A stretch of 64,000 nucleotides of DNA, taken from Plantactinospora sp. KBS50. GTDB taxonomy: Bacteria; Actinomycetota; Actinomycetes; Mycobacteriales; Micromonosporaceae. The DNA lies in the NCBI RefSeq assembly GCF_002285795.1, contig NZ_CP022961.1, forward strand, positions 1,178,001-1,242,000, in the 5' to 3' direction. Positions 34,179 through 43,957 of this stretch are shown here, in pieces (positions within the stretch are counted from its first letter, which is position 1; every line of letters starts with the position of its first letter). Position numbers and translations under genes: made by a program. Under the pieces are notes generated by a model that saw only the letters and a list, made by a program, of their open reading frames with translations, was not told where the DNA came from and did no database searches.

Positions 34179-35815
34179 GGCAGCTCGACCTGCCCGCACA
34201 GGTGCACGGTCAGCCCCAGTTCGGCGAAGAGGGCCGCCTTGGCCAGCAGCGCCCGGTCCGCGCCGGCGGCGTCCGGGGCGTACGCGACCTGGACGTGGTT
34301 GGCCTTGTGACGGGCCATCAACTGGTCCCGGTCGACCCCGTGCAGGACGGCGTGCATGATCGGCCACTGCGGGGTGGTGGCCGCCAGCCGGCGCTGCGTC
34401 TCCTCCTCCGGCAGCGCGGCGACGTGCCCGCGGCCGATGTCGACGTGCAGCGAGCCGTCGGCGATGAAGACCCGCGACCAGACGATGTGCCCGGGCTTGG
34501 ACACCCCGCTCAGGGTGCCGCCGCCGAGCGGGAAGTACATCGGCGGCTGCCGCATGCTGTGGCTGTTCGGGTAGCCGCCGTGGTGCGCGGCCGGCACCGC
34601 GCCGGAGATCTCGAAGACCCAGACGAACTCGCCGTCGTACTCGGCGCCCCACCGGATGTCGTGCAGCGTGGTCTCCGGGTCGAAGCCCATCGCGGTCCAG
34701 ATCCGGTTGGTCACCAGCGCGTCCACCGCGACGCCCTCGTCGACCTCGTTGAAGTGCGGCAGCGGTACGCCGGGGTAGAGCTCCCGGCCGCCGTCCCGGC
34801 TGAACACCGGGGGCCGGTCGGCGTTGTTCAACAGCCCCTCGGCCAGGTCGCTGGCCGGCACCACGTCCTTGAGCCCCTGCTGGTACTGGATGCCCACCGC
34901 GTCCAGGCCGAAGTCGTCGCTGATCCGCAGCGCGGCGATGTACATCTTCAGTTGGCTGGTGACCTGGCTCTCGGTCAGCTCGGTGGCCTCGTCCGTACCG
35001 AAGTGGAAGGTCAGGCCGGCCCGGTCCAGCCAGTCCCGGACCGCCTTGGCCTCCTCGTCGCCGACCCGGCCCATCTCGGCCACCAAAGCGCTCTGCGACA
35101 GCCGCTCCTTGTAGACACCCAGCGGGTTGAGCAGCTCGTCGTCGATTATCGCGTTGTACATGCCCATGCAGCCCTCGTCGAAGACGCCGATCACGGCCTT
35201 GTCGTCGCGCAACTGCCGGGCCAGCGCCACTCCGAGCTCGACCTCGGGGCGGGTCGGGTCCAGCGCCGGCAGGTCCCGGACGTGGCTCTGGTCGTGCCGC
35301 AGCGTGCCGGTCTCCAGCCAGGTGCGCAGCCCGTCCCGGGCCCACGCGTCGGTGAAGTCCGCGCTCCACAGCGTCGAGTGCGGCACGCCGGCCTTGGTCA
35401 GGCTGGCGGTCAGGTTCAGCAGCCCGACCAGGCCGGGGAACTCGCCGGACCAGTTGGCCACGATCAGGATCGGCCCGCGGTGGCTGCGCAGCCCGGCCAG
35501 GACGTGATGGCTGTACTGCCACACCGCGTCGATGACCACCAGCGGCGCGTCGGGCGGGATCGTCTTGAACACCTCGATGCCGCGGCGCTGGCTGTCGATG
35601 AAGCCGTGCCCGGCGACCGGGTCGACCTCGTGTGCCCGCCGTACGCTCCAGCCGAGCGCGCCGGCCGCCGCGGCGAAGTCCGCCTCCAGCCTCTGCTGCA
35701 CCGGCCAGCAGGTGACGTTGGCGCTGCGCCGGAGGTCGCCGCTGGCCACCGCGTAGATGGTGGCCGGCTCTGCCGCCGGCCGCCGGGTGGGCGCGGGAAG
35801 GGTGTAGCCGGTCAT
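34175..35815 (-). CDS. L-fucose/D-arabinose isomerase-family protein
   Basis: 546 residues from an ATG behind AGGAGGAA. The protein follows the fucose/arabinose isomerase layout: N-terminal Rossmann-like domains ([35 protein letters not shown]) and a central catalytic segment [20 protein letters not shown] whose E214 and D225 correspond to the metal-binding acids of FucI. The C-terminal segment includes [11 protein letters not shown] and a histidine-rich GHIVWSRVF region. FucI-type enzymes also convert D-arabinose to D-ribulose, exactly what an arabinan-derived D-arabinose pathway needs. The neighbouring FGGY kinase would use the ribulose. Coupled to both neighbours by 4-base overlaps. Confidence 0.8.
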   Translation of the reverse strand: MTGYTLPAPTRRPAAEPATIYAVASGDLRRSANVTCWPVQQRLEADFAAAAGALGWSVRRAHEVDPVAGHGFIDSQRRGIEVFKTIPPDAPLVVIDAVWQYSHHVLAGLRSHRGPILIVANWSGEFPGLVGLLNLTASLTKAGVPHSTLWSADFTDAWARDGLRTWLETGTLRHDQSHVRDLPALDPTRPEVELGVALARQLRDDKAVIGVFDEGCMGMYNAIIDDELLNPLGVYKERLSQSALVAEMGRVGDEEAKAVRDWLDRAGLTFHFGTDEATELTESQVTSQLKMYIAALRISDDFGLDAVGIQYQQGLKDVVPASDLAEGLLNNADRPPVFSRDGGRELYPGVPLPHFNEVDEGVAVDALVTNRIWTAMGFDPETTLHDIRWGAEYDGEFVWVFEISGAVPAAHHGGYPNSHSMRQPPMYFPLGGGTLSGVSKPGHIVWSRVFIADGSLHVDIGRGHVAALPEEETQRRLAATTPQWPIMHAVLHGVDRDQLMARHKANHVQVAYAPDAAGADRALLAKAALFAELGLTVHLCGQVELP

Positions 35816-38283
35816 CGGGGTTCCTCCTGAGCAGCGGGTGCGGGTGCGGTGACGCGGTACGGGTGGCCGGGACGCAGCCGGAGCGCGTGGGCGCTCAGCC
35901 GCCCGTGCCGGGGATGGGTGACGGTCAGCTCGTCGAGGTCGAGCCGGCCGCCGTACAGGTGGATGTCGACGCCGTCGGGGGTGAGCCGGAACTCTCCCCA
36001 GCCGGTGCCGGTGCTGAACGGCGCCCGGGACACCCGGGGCCGCAGGGCCAGCCGCCGGTCCGGGGCGTGGTAGTCGGCGCCGGTGAGCGCGACCAGCACG
36101 CCCCAACTGGCCATCGAGCGGGCGTAGTGGTTGCCGCACTCCACCTCGTTCCACGGGTTGCGGCGGACGCCGTCGTGCCGGTCCCGCACGGCGCGCACGA
36201 GGGTCAGCCCCTCCTGCACCTGGCCCTCGTAGATGAGGTGGGTGGCCACCTGGTACTCGATGCCGCTCCAGACCTCGTCGCTGTACACGAACGGGATCCG
36301 CGGCCGGCCGCCGCGCGGCCAGGAGCAGAGCACCAGCCCGGCCTCGCCGCCCAGCGCGTACGTGCGCTGCACGCTGTGGTGGTTGCGCAGGCTGGGCCGG
36401 AAGTTGTGCCGGTACACGGCCGCGACCGCGCTGCGCACGTGCGCGGCCGGCAGCAGGTGGCCCAGGCCGGTGAGGTGGGCCAGGGTCTGCCCGAAAAGCT
36501 GGTCGCTGAGGCAGCCGGTGCCGTACTGGTAGCGGTGCGCGTCCGGGTCGGCCAGCCGCTGGTCGTAGTACTCGCCGTTGAACAGCAGCTCGTCCATCCG
36601 CGCGCCGCCGCGCGCGGCGGCCTCCCGCCAGCGCCGCGCGGTCGCGGGCTCGCCGGCCGCGTCGGCCAGCGCCGCCCCGGCGCGCAGGGCGGCGAGGAAC
36701 ATCGAGTTGGCCAGCGAGTTGGGTCCGTGGAACTCGATGTCGTAGGTGTTGTGCTGCTCGCTGTCGAGCACGCCGTCGCCGTCGCTGTCCCACCGGGTGA
36801 ACGCGTACTCCAGCGCCCGCCGGGCGCCGGGCCAGCAGTCGCGCAGCAGGGCGTCGTCGGCGCTGAACCGCCACTCCCGGTAGAGCCGGACGATCGCGCC
36901 GAGCTGCCCGTCGACGGCGGGATGGAAGTCCCAGGGCGCGTTGTCGAAGACGCTGTTGGCCCGGAAGTTCATCCGGCCGTCGGGCCGGGTCTCCCGGACG
37001 AACTCGGTGCGCCGCGCGTCGCGCTCCAACTCGGGGAAGAGGTACGCGACCGTCTGGGCGTAGTTCCAGACGTGCGTGCAGGTGCCCTCGCAGCTACCGG
37101 ACCGGGCGAAGCTGCCCTCCCAGGCGGCGAACCGGCCGCCGGCCAGCCGGAAGCAGGTGGTGCTGCGGACCGCGACCAGGGTGGCGCTGACCGCGTCGAG
37201 CACCTCGCGCGGCAGGTCGCTGCCGAACAGCGCGGCGTGGAAGGCCCGGGTGTCGGCCTCCAGCCGGGGCAGCCGGGCGGTCAGGTCGCGGGCCACCGCC
37301 CAGGCGTCCGGGTATGCCGTGGCGTAGTGGTTGCGCACGGTCTCGCCGGCGCCGGCGTCATCCAGCCCGATGTTGCCCTGCCAGGCCCGCGGCCGGTTCG
37401 GGAAGTGCCAGGTCAGCACGAACTCGAAGGTGGCGCTGGCGCCGGGGGCGACTTCGTGGACGATGCCCAGCGACCCGACCCGCAGCCGGGGGAACCAGTC
37501 CGGGTGCGGCGGCGGGTCCAGGGTGGTCACGGTCTCCGGTTCGAGCCGGCCGTCGGCGCACAGGTCGTCCCAGAACACCTGTACGCCGTCCTGCCACAGC
37601 CCGGACAGCCACTGCGGCTTGGCCGTGGTCGCCGGGTCGGTGGTGGCCAGCGCGACGGTGCCGGACCGGTGGTCGGTGGGGTCCAGGTCGCTGCCGAACT
37701 CGATGCCGCGCAGCCCCGGACCGTCGATCCAGGTGTTGCGCGGGTTGCCCGCGTACTCGGGGAAGTGGAACACGTTCCAGCCGGTGACGCCGACCGGGTT
37801 GGCCAGCGAGCCGACGACCGTCACGTCGACCGGTTCGGGGCCGGGGTTGCCGACGGTGTACCGCAGCACCGCCCCGGGGATCCCCGAGGCGTCCGCGTCC
37901 AGCGGGACCAGCGGGGTGAACGCGGTCAGCGACACGTCGACCCCCAGCTCGGGGTCCGCGAAGTCGATCGTGAGCAGCGGATATTCGCCGCGCATCCGGC
38001 TGCTGGCCAGCCGGGGCAGCCCGGCCAGCCGGCCGGCGTCGTAGCCCTGGTCGCCCTCGTGCGGTCCGGGCAGTCCCGACTCCAGCACCCGGGTCACCGC
38101 CGCCGCGCCCGGGCGGGCGGCCCGGATGGCGAAGAAGGTGAAGGGCAGCCGGGTGCCCTTGGCCGGGCGGTTCGCCAGCTCCCAGTCCCGCAGGTCGCCG
38201 CGGGCGCCGACGGACACGTTGCCGGTGCCGATGCCGCCCAGCGGGAACGCGGCGACGCCGGCGTCGGGACCGAGCACCCTCAT
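35812..38283 (-). CDS. GH116-family glycosidase
   Basis: 823 residues, no signal peptide, starting in an ATGA overlap with the kinase stop. The N-terminal beta-sandwich begins [20 protein letters not shown], the GBA2-type motif of family GH116; the (alpha/alpha)6 domain carries the nucleophile E399 in [13 protein letters not shown] and the acid/base D515 in [15 protein letters not shown], aligned by eye to E527 and D677 of human GBA2. GH116 covers glucosidases, but members acting as exo-D-arabinofuranosidases on mycobacterial arabinan have been described. With the operon's D-arabinose isomerase and kinase, that role is the best inference. Cytosolic location implies it trims imported oligosaccharides. 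Confidence 0.85.
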   Translation of the reverse strand: MRVLGPDAGVAAFPLGGIGTGNVSVGARGDLRDWELANRPAKGTRLPFTFFAIRAARPGAAAVTRVLESGLPGPHEGDQGYDAGRLAGLPRLASSRMRGEYPLLTIDFADPELGVDVSLTAFTPLVPLDADASGIPGAVLRYTVGNPGPEPVDVTVVGSLANPVGVTGWNVFHFPEYAGNPRNTWIDGPGLRGIEFGSDLDPTDHRSGTVALATTDPATTAKPQWLSGLWQDGVQVFWDDLCADGRLEPETVTTLDPPPHPDWFPRLRVGSLGIVHEVAPGASATFEFVLTWHFPNRPRAWQGNIGLDDAGAGETVRNHYATAYPDAWAVARDLTARLPRLEADTRAFHAALFGSDLPREVLDAVSATLVAVRSTTCFRLAGGRFAAWEGSFARSGSCEGTCTHVWNYAQTVAYLFPELERDARRTEFVRETRPDGRMNFRANSVFDNAPWDFHPAVDGQLGAIVRLYREWRFSADDALLRDCWPGARRALEYAFTRWDSDGDGVLDSEQHNTYDIEFHGPNSLANSMFLAALRAGAALADAAGEPATARRWREAAARGGARMDELLFNGEYYDQRLADPDAHRYQYGTGCLSDQLFGQTLAHLTGLGHLLPAAHVRSAVAAVYRHNFRPSLRNHHSVQRTYALGGEAGLVLCSWPRGGRPRIPFVYSDEVWSGIEYQVATHLIYEGQVQEGLTLVRAVRDRHDGVRRNPWNEVECGNHYARSMASWGVLVALTGADYHAPDRRLALRPRVSRAPFSTGTGWGEFRLTPDGVDIHLYGGRLDLDELTVTHPRHGRLSAHALRLRPGHPYRVTAPAPAAQEEPR

Positions 38284-39851
38284 CGCGCCGCCGCCTCCCG
38301 CCGGTCCGCTCCGTGCCGGTCCGCTCCGTGCCGGTCCACCTCGTGCCGGTACGCCTCCTGCTGGTACGCCTCCTGCTGGTACGCGGCGAGCGCGTGGGTG
38401 ACCGGCGTGGTGGCCGGGTAGAGCCGCAGGTAGTGCTGGTAGAGCCGGTCGTAGCGGTCGCGCAGTTCCGGTCGCGGCTTGCGGGTGGCCACGATCGGGT
38501 TCCACTCGTCGATGTCCACCGGCTCGACGGCGGAGGCGGCGAAGAACGCCGCGCCGAGGCTCGCCCCCACGGTCCGGGCCGGGATCGCCTGCTCCAGCCC
38601 GGTCACGTCGCTGACGATCTGGGTCCACAGGCCGCCCTGCGTGCCGCCGCCGACCGCGACCACCCGGTCGACCGGACCGCCGGCCGCCTCGATCGCGGCC
38701 ACGTTGTGCCGGACCCCGTACGCGGTCGCCTCCAGCGCCGCCCGGTACAGGTCGCCGCGGGTGTGGCTGAGGGTGAGGCCGGCGATCACCCCGCGGGCGT
38801 CGGGGTCGGCGACCGGGGTGCGTTCTCCGGCGAAGTAGGGCAGCATCAGCAGCCCGCCCGCGCCCGGACCGGACGCCTCGGCCAGTTCCAGCAGCGCCGG
38901 GTAGTCGTCGGTGCCGAACAGCTCGGCCAGCCAGCCGGTGATGGCGCCCGAGGTCGCCATCCCGCCGGCCAGGTTCCGGGTGCCGGGCAGCGCGCCCACG
39001 GTTCCCCACAGGGTGGGGGCGGTCAGCGGCGCCGTCACGGTGTTGATCAGGAACATCGTGGTGCCGTACATCAGCATCAGGTCGCCGACCCGGTGGGCGC
39101 CGACGCTCACCGCCTCGGACCAGGCGTCCACGGTGCCGGCGATCACCGGGATCCCGGCCGGCAGCCCGGTCTGCGCCGCCGCCGCGGGGGTCACCGTCCC
39201 GACGACCTCGCCGGGCCAGCACAGCGGCGGCAGTTCCAGGTCCGGCGCGATCAGATCGGCCCAGGGCCGGTACCAGGACCGGGCGCCGGCGTCGTACAGC
39301 GGTGTGCACTGGCTGGCCGAGTGGTGGTCGACGTAGTACGCGCCGGTCAGCCGCCAGCCCAGCCAGGAACTCGGCTGGAAGAACCGGCGGGCTCGGGCGA
39401 AGACGGCCGGTTCGTGCTCGGACAGCCAGGCGAGCTTGGGCCCGGCCGACTGGGTGGACAGCGCCGACCCGCAGCGCTGGCGGATCCGCTCGGCCCCGCC
39501 GAGTTCGGCGGTCAGCCGGGCGATCTGCGCGCCGGCCCGGGTGTCGACGCCGTACAGGATGGCGGGTCGCAGCGGCCGGCCGTGCTCGTCGGTGACCAGC
39601 ACGCACGGGCCCATGCCGCTGACCCCGACCGCCACGATCCGGTGGTCGCCGGCCCGGGTCAGCTCGCGCAGGATGTCCGCAGCCTCGGCCCAGCACCGCT
39701 CGCCGTCGATCTCGACCTGGCCGGGCGCCGGCCGGTCCACCGCGTGCCGGCGTACCGCCGTCGCCAGGACCGCCCCGTCGGGTGAAACCAACACGCCCTT
39801 GCTGCTGGAGGTTCCGATGTCGATGCCGACGACCGCGGTATCGCTGAGCAT
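38280..39851 (-). CDS. FGGY-family carbohydrate kinase (ribulo-/xylulokinase type)
   Basis: 523 residues. The N-terminal phosphate loop is VVGIDIGTSSSKGVLVSPDG; later landmarks are PAILYGVDTRAG, GTVDAWSEAVSVGAHRVGD, PYFAGERTPVADP and the signature VVAVGGGTQGGLWTQIVSDV with the catalytic-site aspartate in D of GTVDAW. It would phosphorylate a ketopentose, most likely D-ribulose, feeding the pentose phosphate pathway. The last 32 residues are a pentapeptide repeat (YQQEA, YQQEA, YRHEV, DRHGA, DRHGA, DRREA) outside the family's usual end. It is the first gene of a five-gene operon and its promoter holds a LacI-type operator; the start codon lies only six bases after the -10 box. Confidence 0.9.
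   Translation of the reverse strand: MLSDTAVVGIDIGTSSSKGVLVSPDGAVLATAVRRHAVDRPAPGQVEIDGERCWAEAADILRELTRAGDHRIVAVGVSGMGPCVLVTDEHGRPLRPAILYGVDTRAGAQIARLTAELGGAERIRQRCGSALSTQSAGPKLAWLSEHEPAVFARARRFFQPSSWLGWRLTGAYYVDHHSASQCTPLYDAGARSWYRPWADLIAPDLELPPLCWPGEVVGTVTPAAAAQTGLPAGIPVIAGTVDAWSEAVSVGAHRVGDLMLMYGTTMFLINTVTAPLTAPTLWGTVGALPGTRNLAGGMATSGAITGWLAELFGTDDYPALLELAEASGPGAGGLLMLPYFAGERTPVADPDARGVIAGLTLSHTRGDLYRAALEATAYGVRHNVAAIEAAGGPVDRVVAVGGGTQGGLWTQIVSDVTGLEQAIPARTVGASLGAAFFAASAVEPVDIDEWNPIVATRKPRPELRDRYDRLYQHYLRLYPATTPVTHALAAYQQEAYQQEAYRHEVDRHGADRHGADRREAAAR
38308..38382 (-). repeat. five tandem 15-bp units in the kinase 3' end
   Basis: Two copies of GCTCCGTGCCGGTCC, one ACCTCGTGCCGGTAC and two GCCTCCTGCTGGTAC lie head to tail (plus-strand reading). 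Being a multiple of three, copy-number changes would keep the frame and only alter the C-terminal pentapeptide tail. Confidence 0.85.
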
Positions 39852-39857
39852 GCGGTC

Positions 39858-39886
39858 ACCATTCCAGAAATCGATTTCACAGTCAA
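39858..39886 (-). promoter_or_regulatory. kinase-operon promoter with LacI-type operator E
   Basis: Read on the minus strand: TTGACT (39886-39881), a 17-base spacer containing TGAAATCGATTTC (39879-39867), then AATGGT (39863-39858) and the ATG six bases further. Transcription would begin at or next to the start codon, so the kinase message is probably leaderless. The operator fills the spacer, a classic repression position. Confidence 0.75.
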
Positions 39887-40060
39887 TTGCCCGAGTCCGG
39901 CCGGCGTGACGCGGTGGCCGGCGTCAGCGGCCAGCGGCCGGGTCGGCGGTGGGCAGTGGGCCGCCGGCGGCCGGGCGCCAGCGGCCCGCGGTGGGCAACC
40001 CGGCAACCCGGCGACCGGCGATCGGCGGCCGGGCGGCCGTGGTGGGTCAGTCCCGGTGGG

Positions 40061-41035
40061 TCAGCCGTGCGGCGCGATCTGGTTGCGCAGCACGATCGTG
40101 TGCGGCGGCTGGTCGTCGCCGTTGATCCGCTTGAGCAGCATCTCCGCGGCGGTCACCCCGAGATGGCGGGCCGGCAGGTGCACCACCGTGACCGCCATCG
40201 GGGTCGGCGAGATGATCGACACGTCGCCGAAGATCGCCATCCCGACCGCCGGGGGCAGCACGTTGCGTTCGGCCAGCAACTGGAGGGCGCCCACCCCCAT
40301 CAGGTTGTTGGCCACGAAGACCGCGTCCGGCGGCTCGGGCAGTTCCAGCAGCTCACGCATTGCCTTGCGGCCGCCGTCCACCCGGAAGTCGGCGTACCGC
40401 AGGTAGGCGTCGGGGTTGTCCATCCGCATCGTGGTGACCGCGTCCCGCCAGCCGTCGGCCCGCAGCGTCGCGGTCTCCACGTCGTGCGGGCCGGTGATGC
40501 AGGCGATGCGCCGGAATCCCTGGTCGGCCAGGGTCCGGGTGGCCGACCGCCCGCCGGCCCGGTTGTCCACGGTGACCGCGTCGATGTCGTACCCGTGCGG
40601 GCTGCGGTCCACGGCCACCACCGGGCGCTTGCGGTCCAGCAGCGCGCTCAGGTCGCTGTGCTCACCGGCGGCGGCCAGGATGACCCCGGCCATGTTGGCG
40701 CTGACCGCGATGTCCAGGTACTTCGCCTCCTTGGCGCGGTCGTCGTCGGTGTTGCACAGCACCACCGAGTAGCCGGCGGCCTGTGCCACGTCCTCGACCC
40801 CGCGGGCCATCGAGGTGAAGAACGGGTTCTCGATGTCGGGAATCACCAGCGCGATGACCTCGGAGTGCTGAAGCCGCAGCGTGCGGGCCACCCGGTTGGG
40901 TGTGAAGCCCAGCGCGCGGGCCGCGTCGCGGACCCGCTTGGCCTTCTCGGACGAGACGTTCTGGCCGTTGAACACGCGCGACACCGTGGCCGGGGACACC
41001 CCGGCCTGGGCGGCGACCTCGTAGATCGTTGGCAT
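40061..41035 (-). CDS. LacI-family transcriptional repressor
   Basis: 324 residues from an ATG after AAGGAA. The N-terminal helix-turn-helix (residues 3-22: TIYEVAAQAGVSPATVSRVF) and hinge helix (NRVARTLRLQHSEVIAL) are canonical; the rest is a periplasmic-binding-protein-like sensor domain with VIPDIENPFFTSMARGVED and DAVFVANNLMGVGALQLL. It would dimerise on palindromes with central CG and release DNA on binding a sugar, here probably D-arabinose, an arabino-oligosaccharide or a downstream intermediate. A consensus operator lies in its own upstream region and five more stand before the transport, glycosidase and kinase units, making it the probable local regulator. Divergent from GH172. Confidence 0.92.
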   Translation of the reverse strand: MPTIYEVAAQAGVSPATVSRVFNGQNVSSEKAKRVRDAARALGFTPNRVARTLRLQHSEVIALVIPDIENPFFTSMARGVEDVAQAAGYSVVLCNTDDDRAKEAKYLDIAVSANMAGVILAAAGEHSDLSALLDRKRPVVAVDRSPHGYDIDAVTVDNRAGGRSATRTLADQGFRRIACITGPHDVETATLRADGWRDAVTTMRMDNPDAYLRYADFRVDGGRKAMRELLELPEPPDAVFVANNLMGVGALQLLAERNVLPPAVGMAIFGDVSIISPTPMAVTVVHLPARHLGVTAAEMLLKRINGDDQPPHTIVLRNQIAPHG

Positions 41036-41129
41036 CGGTTCCTTGGGCCCCCTCGGTCGCCTGCCGGTGCGCACCATTCTGCGGGACGCTGGCCGCCGTT
41101 GACACGAACCAGCCACGAGTTTACTTTAG

Positions 41130-41143
41130 TGAAATCGATTACA
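41130..41143. promoter_or_regulatory. LacI-type operator F (TGAAATCGATTACA)
   Basis: Nearly perfect palindrome between the divergent LacI gene and the GH172-GH183 operon, 33 bases before the GH172 start. A TTTACT sits just upstream (41120-41125) as a possible -35 box, and TAAAGT/TAAACT on the minus strand as a possible -10 for the repressor gene, so one site could control both directions. Confidence 0.7.
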
Positions 41144-41175
41144 CGACACCGGCCACCGCGAGCGTAGGAGCGGCA

Positions 41176-42297
<1,122 letters not shown>

Positions 42298-42332
42298 ACC
42301 GGCGGGCGCCGGCCCCAGAAGGAGTACCCGCA

Positions 42333-43868
42333 ATGACGCATGTACTCAACCGCGCCACCGGCGTGCTCGCCGCGGGCGCCGTGGGTGCCGCGACCGTTCT
42401 GGTCGCCGCCACCCCGGCCGCCGCGACCAGCGCCCCCACCCCGGCCACCGTGGTCCAGAAGATCACCGGCCCCGACTCGCCCAACGACACCTACGGCCGC
42501 TGGAACGTCAAGGCCACCGACCTCGGCATCATGTGGGACAACAACGCCGGGCAGGTGCTCACCCTGTTCGGCGACACCTTCGGGGACGCCTGGGTCGGCC
42601 CCGGCGGCGGCGGCCTCGGGGCCGGCGACGCGAACTGGCGGAGCAACGTGCTGCTGCGCTCGGCCGACACCACCCCGGACGACGGCATGAGCTTCGACAG
42701 CGCCGTCACCGGCGCCGACGGCCGGGCCCGGGAGATCCTGCCCGGCCTGCACCAGCCGGACGGCACCGGCGAGGTCACCAAGATCCCGACCGCGGGCATC
42801 GCCGTGGGCAGCCGGCAGTACGTCTCGTTCATGTCGATCCGCCACTGGGGCGCGCCCGGGTACTGGGACACCAACTACGCGCAGCTCGCGTACTCCGACG
42901 ACAACGGCGTGACCTGGACCACCAGCGGCACGCCGACCTGGAGCAACCCGTCGTTGACCGACCGGTTCCAGCAGCAGGCGTTCGCCCGGCACGGCGGCTA
43001 CGTGTACGTCTTCGCCACCCCGAGCGGCCGCAACAACAGCGCGTACCTGGCCCGGGTGCCCGAGGCACAGGTGCTGACCAAGTCCGCCTACCAGTACTGG
43101 AACGGCACCTCCTGGATCACCGACAACGAGGCGGCGGCAGCGGCGATCGTCAGCGCGCCGGTCTCCGAGCTCTCGGTGCGGTACGACAGCTTCAGCGGCC
43201 GGTGGCTGATGATGTACCTGCGCGGCGAGGACATCGTGCTGCGCACCGCCACCAGCCCGCAGGGCCCGTGGGGCAGTCCGCAGATCGCCGCCAGTTCGGC
43301 CGACCACCCGGGCCTGTACGGCGGGTTCATGCACCCGTGGAGCACCGGCGGGGCGATCTATTTCGCGATGTCGCAGTGGGACCCGTACAACGTCTATCTG
43401 ATGAAGGTGCGGATCGACTCCTCCGGCACCATCGTGCGGCCGAATCTGGTGACCGATCCCAGTTTCGAACGCGGACTGCTGACCGGCGGCGGGGGATGGG
43501 CGTGTAACGGACACTGCGGGATCGACAACGCGTACTGGGGTTACTCCGGCGACCGCAATGCCTTTGCCCGTTACAACCAGGGTTGGCAGGACGTGCACCG
43601 GACGGTGTCGGTGAGCGCGGACACCAACTACCGGTTGACCGGTTTCCTGCGTACGTCCGCCAACAGCGACAACGGTTTCTTCGGGGTCCGGACCACCGGC
43701 GGGGCCGTCATCGGCGAGGCGCATTTCACCGCGGTGGGTCCGTGGACGCGATTCGTCGTGGACTTCAACTCGGGAGCGCGTACGGCGCTCGTCGTGTACG
43801 GCGGCGTATGGACCGATCACGGCGATATCTGGATCCAATTGGACGATATCGCCATCGTGGCCCGCTAG
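42333..43868 (+). CDS. secreted DUF4185 (GH183) endo-D-arabinanase-like protein with C-terminal CBM-like domain
   Basis: 511 residues from an ATG after AGAAGGAG. Signal peptide cut after TPAAATSAP (about residue 34). Residues 40-365 are DUF4185, closely parallel to the lipoprotein at 23.7 kb: KITGPDSPNDTYGRWNVKATD, LTLFGDTFGDAWVGP, FMSIRHWGAPGYWDTNYAQL, QWDPYNVYLMKVR. Residues 370-511 form a CenC/CBM4-like beta-sandwich opening NLVTDPSFERG and closing DIWIQLDDIAIVAR. It would bind and cut the polysaccharide extracellularly while the lipoprotein works at the cell surface. Cotranscribed with GH172. Confidence 0.87.
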   Translation: MTHVLNRATGVLAAGAVGAATVLVAATPAAATSAPTPATVVQKITGPDSPNDTYGRWNVKATDLGIMWDNNAGQVLTLFGDTFGDAWVGPGGGGLGAGDANWRSNVLLRSADTTPDDGMSFDSAVTGADGRAREILPGLHQPDGTGEVTKIPTAGIAVGSRQYVSFMSIRHWGAPGYWDTNYAQLAYSDDNGVTWTTSGTPTWSNPSLTDRFQQQAFARHGGYVYVFATPSGRNNSAYLARVPEAQVLTKSAYQYWNGTSWITDNEAAAAAIVSAPVSELSVRYDSFSGRWLMMYLRGEDIVLRTATSPQGPWGSPQIAASSADHPGLYGGFMHPWSTGGAIYFAMSQWDPYNVYLMKVRIDSSGTIVRPNLVTDPSFERGLLTGGGGWACNGHCGIDNAYWGYSGDRNAFARYNQGWQDVHRTVSVSADTNYRLTGFLRTSANSDNGFFGVRTTGGAVIGEAHFTAVGPWTRFVVDFNSGARTALVVYGGVWTDHGDIWIQLDDIAIVAR

Positions 43869-43881
43869 GTCGAAACTTTTC

Positions 43882-43911
43882 TTGACATCGAGTGGCTTCT
43901 TTGGCTACTTT
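43882..43911 (+). promoter_or_regulatory. sigma-70-type promoter TTGACA-N18-TACTTT
   Basis: In the 89-base gap before the SLT-like hydrolase gene. The -35 is perfect and the -10 good. No LacI-type palindrome is present, so the two peptidoglycan hydrolases and the esterase that follow may not be under the arabinan repressor. Confidence 0.6.
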
Positions 43912-43957
43912 ATATCGAAATATTCCCATTCTTGTAATTCGTCCCCCTGGAGTAGGC

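Noticed and set aside
39890-40060. GC-rich direct repeats (GGCCGGGCGG-type) after the kinase promoter as a regulatory array
   Set aside because: Short, irregular and typical of low-complexity GC-rich spacers; nothing specific can be supported.
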